In this document: piece by piece, positions 59,889 through 64,000 of the stretch
Layout: every line of letters begins with the position of its first letter
How positions within the stretch are numbered: the first letter of the stretch is position 1
NCBI GenBank assembly: GCA_965243415.1
Contig: OZ251549.1
Span: forward strand, 1,364,001-1,428,000
DNA length: 64,000 nucleotides
From: G965204755 sp965243415
Lineage (GTDB): Bacteria; Acidobacteriota; Vicinamibacteria; Marinacidobacterales; Marinacidobacteraceae
Reading direction: 5' to 3'
Made by a program: the position numbers and the translations under genes
The notes under the pieces: model-generated
Databases searched by the model: none
Told to the model about the DNA's origin: nothing
The model's input: the letters and a program-made list of their open reading frames with translations, nothing else

Positions 59889-60238
59889 CCGGCATGGACG
59901 CCGCCACCGGCCGGGCGCTGGCCGGCGACGACCACCTGCGCCAGTCGGTGGCCGACCTCCTCCGCACCCGCCTGGGCGAACGGGTCATGCGCCGGAGATA
60001 CGGCTCCCGCCTGCTCGACCTGGTGGACGGCCCCCTGAACCGGGGCACCCTGGTGCGCCTCTACGCCGCCACCGCCGAAGCCCTGGCCCGCTGGGAGCCC
60101 CGCATCCGCGTCCTCCGCCTCCGCGCCACCCCCGCCGTCGGCGCCGTCACCCTCGACCTGGAAGCGGTCCGCCGCGACACCGGCGCCCCGGTCGTCCTCC
60201 CCGCCCGGATCCCCCGACCGCTCCCGAACCCGGCGTGA
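59885..60238 (+). CDS. Baseplate wedge protein gpW (GPW/gp25 family)
   Basis: 117 residues from a GTG overlapping the previous stop. DDHLRQSVADLLRTRLGERV, MRRRYGSRLLDLVDGPLN and WEPRIRVLRL are the family's motifs, including the R-x-x-Y/F-G-S/C-x-L core. Baseplate component with lysozyme-like fold. Confidence 0.92.
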   Translation: MTGMDAATGRALAGDDHLRQSVADLLRTRLGERVMRRRYGSRLLDLVDGPLNRGTLVRLYAATAEALARWEPRIRVLRLRATPAVGAVTLDLEAVRRDTGAPVVLPARIPRPLPNPA

Positions 60239-61065
60239 GCGCCCCCGACCTCTCCCGCCTCCCGCCCCCGGAGGTGGTGCGCCAGCCCGACTTCGAGACC
60301 GTCCTCGCCGAACTCACCCGCGCCTTCCGCGAGAGATGGCCCGACTACGACGCCACCGTCGAGTCCGACCCGGTGCGCAAGGTCCTCGAAGTCTTCGCCT
60401 GGCGGGAGACCGTCCTCCGCCGGCAGATCGCCGACGCCGCCCGGGCGGTGATGCTGGCCTACGCCGGCGGCGCCGACCTCGACCACCTGGCGGCGCTGCT
60501 GGCCGTGGCCCGCCACGAAGGCGAGAGCGACGCAGCCCTGCGCTCCCGGGTCCGGGGCGCCCTGGGCGCCGCCTCCACCGCCGGCCCGACCTCCGCCTAC
60601 CTCCACCACGCCCGGGCGGTCCCCGGGGTCGCCGACGCCGGCGTCTCCTCCCCCGCCCCCGGAACGGTGCGGGTGGTGGTCCTGGGCGCGGCCGCCTCCG
60701 GGATCCCCGGCGCCCCGGTGCTGGCCGCGGTGGAGGCCGCCCTCTCCGCCGACGAGGTGCGCCCGCTCACCGACACCGTGGAAGTGCGCGCCGCCGCCAT
60801 CGTCTCCTACGACCTCACCGCCAGCCTGAAGTTGGCCCCGGGGCCGGACGCCCCCACCGTCCTGGCGGCGGCGGAAGCCTCGGCGCGGGCCTACGCCGGG
60901 GAGCGCGGCGGCCTGGGGCGGGGCGTCCCCCGCAGCGGCCTCGTCGCCGCCCTCCATGTGGGCGGGGTCGAGAAGGTGACCCTCGCCGCCCCCGCCGCCG
61001 ATGTGGCGGCCACCACGGCCCAGGCCGCCCGCCTGGACGACCTCACCCTCACCGAGGCGGCCTGA
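60235..61065 (+). CDS. Baseplate protein gpJ
   Basis: 276 residues, GTG overlapping the gpW stop. LPPPEVVRQPDFETVLAELT, KVLEVFAWRETVLRRQIADA and LAYAGGADLDHLAALL are typical for the J family, with DAALRSRVRGALGAASTAGP in the core. It forms the baseplate wedge. Confidence 0.93.
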   Translation: MSAPDLSRLPPPEVVRQPDFETVLAELTRAFRERWPDYDATVESDPVRKVLEVFAWRETVLRRQIADAARAVMLAYAGGADLDHLAALLAVARHEGESDAALRSRVRGALGAASTAGPTSAYLHHARAVPGVADAGVSSPAPGTVRVVVLGAAASGIPGAPVLAAVEAALSADEVRPLTDTVEVRAAAIVSYDLTASLKLAPGPDAPTVLAAAEASARAYAGERGGLGRGVPRSGLVAALHVGGVEKVTLAAPAADVAATTAQAARLDDLTLTEAA

Positions 61066-61068
61066 CCG

Positions 61069-62592
61069 ATGGAAGCGGCCACGCTGCTGCCCCCCTCCGC
61101 CGGGGCGCTGGAGCGCGCCCTGGACCGGGCCGCCGCCGAAGCCACCGCCCTCCCGGTGCCCCTGCGCGGCCTCTGGCGCCCGGCGCCCCCGCCCCCGGAG
61201 CCCCCGACCACCCCGCCCGAAGTCTGGACCCGCCCGGTCGCCGCCGCCCCCCGCGCCGCCGGCGACGCCGGCGTCCGCCTCCGCGCCCGCGCCCTCCGCG
61301 CCCACTTCGACCGCGGCGTGCGGGTGGTCTATCACGCCAACCGCGACCTCCTCCCCGGCTTCCGGGCCGACGGCGGCGCCGGCCCCTTCTTCCTGCGGAT
61401 CCTCGACTTCCGCCCCCGGGGCGACTTCCGGGTGTTCCTGGCCTCCGCCCGGGGCGCCCGCCCTCCCCTGTCGGTGCTGCCCCCGGCCGCCGAACACGGC
61501 TACCGCCTGGCCCTCCGCCACCACGCCACCGGACGCGGCTGGGACTTCGCCTTCGCCGAAGACACCGACCCCCGCCGACGCTACGCCTTCCCCCTGCGGG
61601 AGTACGCCGCCGTCGAAGCCCTCTTCCGGGCGGACCCCCGCTTCGACGCGGCGGTCTATGACCCGAGGCGCCTGCTGCGGAGCCCGCCGCCCCCGCCGCC
61701 CCAGGTCTGGACCGACCCGGTGACCGACTCCGGGACCCGGGACGACCACGGCGTCCGGCTGCGCGCCCTCCACCTCGAAGGCACCTTCGACAAGGGGGTG
61801 CGGGTGGTCCACGCCGGGAACCGGGCCCGGCTGGCGGCCTTCGACGGCCTGGGGCCCAAGCCCCTGCGCGTCGAAGTGGCGGACTTCCGCCCCGCCGGCG
61901 ACTTCCGCCTGATCCTGGCCGACCCCGACGGCGTCCGGGCGCGGGGCGAGATGGCCCCCGACGCCGACCGCGCCTACCGGGTGGCGGTGCGCCACCGGGA
62001 CACCGGGCGCGCCTGGGACGCCGCCTTCGCCGCCGACATCGACCCTTCCGTCCGGTACCGGTTCGCCTTCGCCGACTACGCCGAGGTGCTGGCCCGGCAC
62101 GGCGCCGGGGGCCACTTCGACCTGGTGATCTACGACCCCCGGCAGCTGCGCCGGCGCCCGCCGCCGCCGGACCCGGGGCCCCACGCCTGCCCGTCCGGGG
62201 TCCTCCCCTGGCTGGCCTGGGCGCTGGGGGTCTCCGACTGGGACCCGGCCGCCCCCGAGGGGGCCCGCCGCCGGGTGGTGGCCGGGGCCGCCCGGGAGGC
62301 CCGCCGCCGGGGCACCCGCGCCGCCCTGCTCGCCGTCCTCCGGGACGCGGGGGCGGTCTTCTCCATCGAGGAACGCCACGCCGGCCCCTTCACCTGCCGG
62401 ATCCGGATCCACAACTCGGCGGCGGTCCCCGCCGCCGACCTGGCCGCGATCGAACCGGCGGTCCGCACCGTGGGGCGGGCCTCCGTGCGCTTCACGGTGG
62501 TCACCGTCGAGGGGTTCACCGGGACGGTGGCGGTGGCCGCCGGGCTGGGCGCCGCCGGGGTGGCGGTCGCCTTCTTCGAGTTGGAGTACTGA
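61069..62592 (+). CDS. Tail protein gpI with duplicated internal insertion
   Basis: 507 residues, about 2.5 times the usual gpI length. The N-terminus (LLPPSAGALERALDRAAA, PVPLRGLW) and residues from ~374 (CPSGVLPWLAWALGVSDWDP, then the rest) are ordinary gpI. Between them are two copies of a ~150-residue module, at 52-203 and 212-362. Each begins (E/Q)VWT(R/D)PV, contains GVRLRA, F(D)(R/K)GVRVV(Y/H), ADFRP.GDFR and ATGRGWD/DTGRAWD, and ends YDPR(R/Q)L plus a Pro linker. gpI is a baseplate protein that holds the tail fibre, so the modules may be displayed there. Confidence 0.88.
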   Translation: MEAATLLPPSAGALERALDRAAAEATALPVPLRGLWRPAPPPPEPPTTPPEVWTRPVAAAPRAAGDAGVRLRARALRAHFDRGVRVVYHANRDLLPGFRADGGAGPFFLRILDFRPRGDFRVFLASARGARPPLSVLPPAAEHGYRLALRHHATGRGWDFAFAEDTDPRRRYAFPLREYAAVEALFRADPRFDAAVYDPRRLLRSPPPPPPQVWTDPVTDSGTRDDHGVRLRALHLEGTFDKGVRVVHAGNRARLAAFDGLGPKPLRVEVADFRPAGDFRLILADPDGVRARGEMAPDADRAYRVAVRHRDTGRAWDAAFAADIDPSVRYRFAFADYAEVLARHGAGGHFDLVIYDPRQLRRRPPPPDPGPHACPSGVLPWLAWALGVSDWDPAAPEGARRRVVAGAAREARRRGTRAALLAVLRDAGAVFSIEERHAGPFTCRIRIHNSAAVPAADLAAIEPAVRTVGRASVRFTVVTVEGFTGTVAVAAGLGAAGVAVAFFELEY

Positions 62593-64000
62593 TGGCTTTC
62601 ACGCTCCGACTGACCACCGCCGGCAAGAGCAAACTGGCGGACAGCGCGAACGCCGGGACCCGGGCGGTGAAACTGACCCGGCTGGGGATCGGCGACGGCG
62701 TGGGCCCGGGCACCGAAGCGGACGCCCTGCCGCGGACGGCGCTGCGGAACCAGCGGGGCACGGCGGCGGTGGCCGGGAGCGCCGGCCAGGGCGCCGGGCG
62801 CATCGCGGTGCGGGCCGACTTCGGCGCCCCGGCGGCCAGTTGGCAGATCACCGAGGCCGGCCTGTTCGCCAAGGTGGGGGGCGCCGGGGCGGAGTTCCTG
62901 CTGGCCTACTGGGCGGCGGCGAACGCCGAGGGCGCCATCGCCCAGGCGGCCCGGGGCGTCCGGCTCACCCTGGCGGCGGCGCTGAACCTGACGAGCGCCG
63001 CCGCGGCGGTGTCGGTCACCGTGGCCTCGACGGTCGCGCTCGCCGAAGCGCCGGACAACGCCTCCGAGTCCGGGCGCGGGGTGGTGGAACTGGCCACCAC
63101 GGCGGAGGCGGCCGCCGGCGCGGACACCGAGCGGGCGGTCACGCCGGCGGGGCTGAAGACGGCCCTCGAGAGCGCGACGCGGAAGGCGACGGCGGCCCGG
63201 CGGGGCCCGGTGGAACTGGCCACCGCGGCGGAGGCCCGCACCGGGACCGACACCGAACGCGCCGTCACCCCGGCCGGTCTCGCCGCCGCGCTCTCCGGGA
63301 GCGAACAGAAGGCCACGGCAGCGCGGCGGGGCGTGGTGGAACTGGCCACCGGAGCGGAAGCCCGCGTCGGGACGGACACCGAACGGGCCATCACCCCCGA
63401 GGGTCTGGCCGCCGCGCTGAAGAGCGCCGACCAGCAGGCGACGGCGACGCGCCGGGGAACGGTGGAGTTGGCCACCGCCGACGAGGCCCGGACCGGAACC
63501 GACGCCGAGCGCGCCGTCACTCCCGCCGGCCTGAAGGCGACGCTCGACAGCAACGACCGGAACGCCACGGCCGCGCGCCGGGGAACTGTCGAACTGGCCA
63601 CGGCCGCCGAGGCGAAGACCGGGACCGACGCCGAACGGGCGGTCACCCCCGCCGGCCTGAAGGCGACGCTCGACAGCGGCGACCGGCAGGCCACCACCGC
63701 GCGGCGGGGAACGGTGGAACTGGCCACCACCACGGAAGCGGCGGCGGGCACGGACACCGAGCGGGCGGTCACCCCCGCCGGGGTCCGGGCCGCGGTGAAC
63801 CGGCTGGCCCCGGTGATCCTCACCGCCTCGAACGCGGCCTACCGCTGGGGCCGCAGCGCCGCGAGCGCGATGGTCATCGTCACCGGCGGCGGCGGCGGGT
63901 CGGGCGGCGGCGGAGGCGGCGGCGGCGGCCTGGTCGGCGGCCGCCTGGTCGATGACGCTCGCGCCGCCGGCGGCGCCGGTGGCGCCGGTGGCGCCGGCGC
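62592..64000 (+). CDS. Tail fibre protein (3' end beyond window)
   Basis: Visible part is 469 residues; ATG overlaps the gpI stop (TGATG). The N-terminus AFTLRLTTAGKSKLADSAN, then LTRLGIGDGVG, is the baseplate-binding collar of P2-H-like fibres. From ~63078 come six 42-residue repeats of the type RG.VELAT..EA..GTD.ERAVTPAGL. After LTASNAAYRWGRSAAS comes a Gly-rich tail with GGGGGSGGGGGGGG, typical of receptor-binding tips. Confidence 0.88.
   Translation, partial: MAFTLRLTTAGKSKLADSANAGTRAVKLTRLGIGDGVGPGTEADALPRTALRNQRGTAAVAGSAGQGAGRIAVRADFGAPAASWQITEAGLFAKVGGAGAEFLLAYWAAANAEGAIAQAARGVRLTLAAALNLTSAAAAVSVTVASTVALAEAPDNASESGRGVVELATTAEAAAGADTERAVTPAGLKTALESATRKATAARRGPVELATAAEARTGTDTERAVTPAGLAAALSGSEQKATAARRGVVELATGAEARVGTDTERAITPEGLAAALKSADQQATATRRGTVELATADEARTGTDAERAVTPAGLKATLDSNDRNATAARRGTVELATAAEAKTGTDAERAVTPAGLKATLDSGDRQATTARRGTVELATTTEAAAGTDTERAVTPAGVRAAVNRLAPVILTASNAAYRWGRSAASAMVIVTGGGGGSGGGGGGGGGLVGGRLVDDARAAGGAGGAGGAG
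63078..63810 (+). repeat. Six 126-bp in-frame repeats in the tail fibre gene
   Basis: GTGGAACTGGCCAC recurs every 126 bp (for example 63210 and 63336). The protein unit is 42 residues. Repeats share the VTP(A/E)G motif of phage fibre shaft repeats. Confidence 0.85.

Larger units (their letters stand above)
40412..64000. mobile_element. Mu-like transposable prophage (left end and most of genome; right end beyond window)
   Basis: The element has a MuA-like DDE transposase, MuB-like ATPase, Gam, gp16, Mor, a repressor, gp27/28/29-type packaging, I/Z protease-scaffold and T major head genes, and a P2-type V-W-J-I-fibre module. Its left boundary is inferred from transposase-site-like repeats starting at 40421. 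A TG dinucleotide at 40412 would be a suitable terminal base pair, but the exact end and the target duplication cannot be tested without the right end. The early genes point to the left end, as in BcepMu. Confidence 0.85.

Overview
This is a very GC-rich window, roughly 70% by eye, from a Gram-negative bacterium. It carries an outer-membrane TonB-type beta-barrel, four large lipoproteins with lipoboxes, a SUF iron-sulfur operon, glycine-cleavage genes and a small secreted three-cysteine protein of a kind I associate with Acidobacteriota. Acidobacteriota (or a neighbour such as Gemmatimonadota) is my best guess. No rRNA, tRNA or CRISPR array was seen, so the taxonomy is an inference.

Positions 1-40.4 kb are chromosomal. 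In order they hold the 3' end of a TonB-dependent receptor, a NYN/PIN-like protein, lipoprotein 1, and a leftward operon rrf2-sufB-sufC-sufD-sufS-sufU-sufT. An HhH-GPD DNA glycosylase, a 1-Cys peroxiredoxin, an ADP-ribosylglycohydrolase, a tail-anchored coiled-coil protein with a frameshifted relic copy, and a glutamine-synthetase-family ligase follow. Lipoproteins 2 and 3 form a recent ~3.1-kb tandem duplication, followed by about 2.4 kb of nested tandem repeats without genes, and then lipoprotein 4. The section ends with a small membrane-anchored coiled-coil protein and a decayed copy, a small secreted protein, gcvT, gcvH and a second tail-anchored coiled-coil protein.

The four lipoproteins are one paralogous family. 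All have the lipobox Cys at residue 31, a Pro/Ala linker, two Fn3-like domains and a large Cys-containing region of unknown function. Each ends in a strong rho-independent terminator. Copies 1 and 4 share a ~200-bp promoter/leader module although 27 kb apart. Copies 2 and 3 are nearly identical for ~400 residues, then differ sharply in a central segment and converge again. A 26-bp poly-C tract lies just upstream of the copy-3 promoter, a candidate phase-variation switch. I consider this family, with the repeat field beside it, the most interesting chromosomal system here.

From about 40.41 kb to the right edge lies a transposable (Mu-like) prophage, cut off by the window. Its left end has three copies of a CCATTGAAA(A/G)NGGGAC motif, two of them spaced exactly 22 bp apart, as expected for transposase-binding sites. 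A leftward early operon follows (Ner-like HTH, wHTH, MuA-like transposase, small protein, MuB-like ATPase, HTH, membrane protein, Gam, small ORF, gp16-like, Mor-like). The divergent repressor has an S24 peptidase domain, and the switch region has a near-consensus promoter and direct-repeat operators. Further right are a DNA methyltransferase and a leftward portal/terminase/lysis block. Past a control region with three palindromes come rightward Mu-type head genes and a P2-type baseplate/tail-fibre module. The mosaic (Mu transposition and head, P2-type tail, inverted early region) resembles BcepMu-like phages. The tail protein gpI homologue carries an unusual duplicated ~150-residue insertion.
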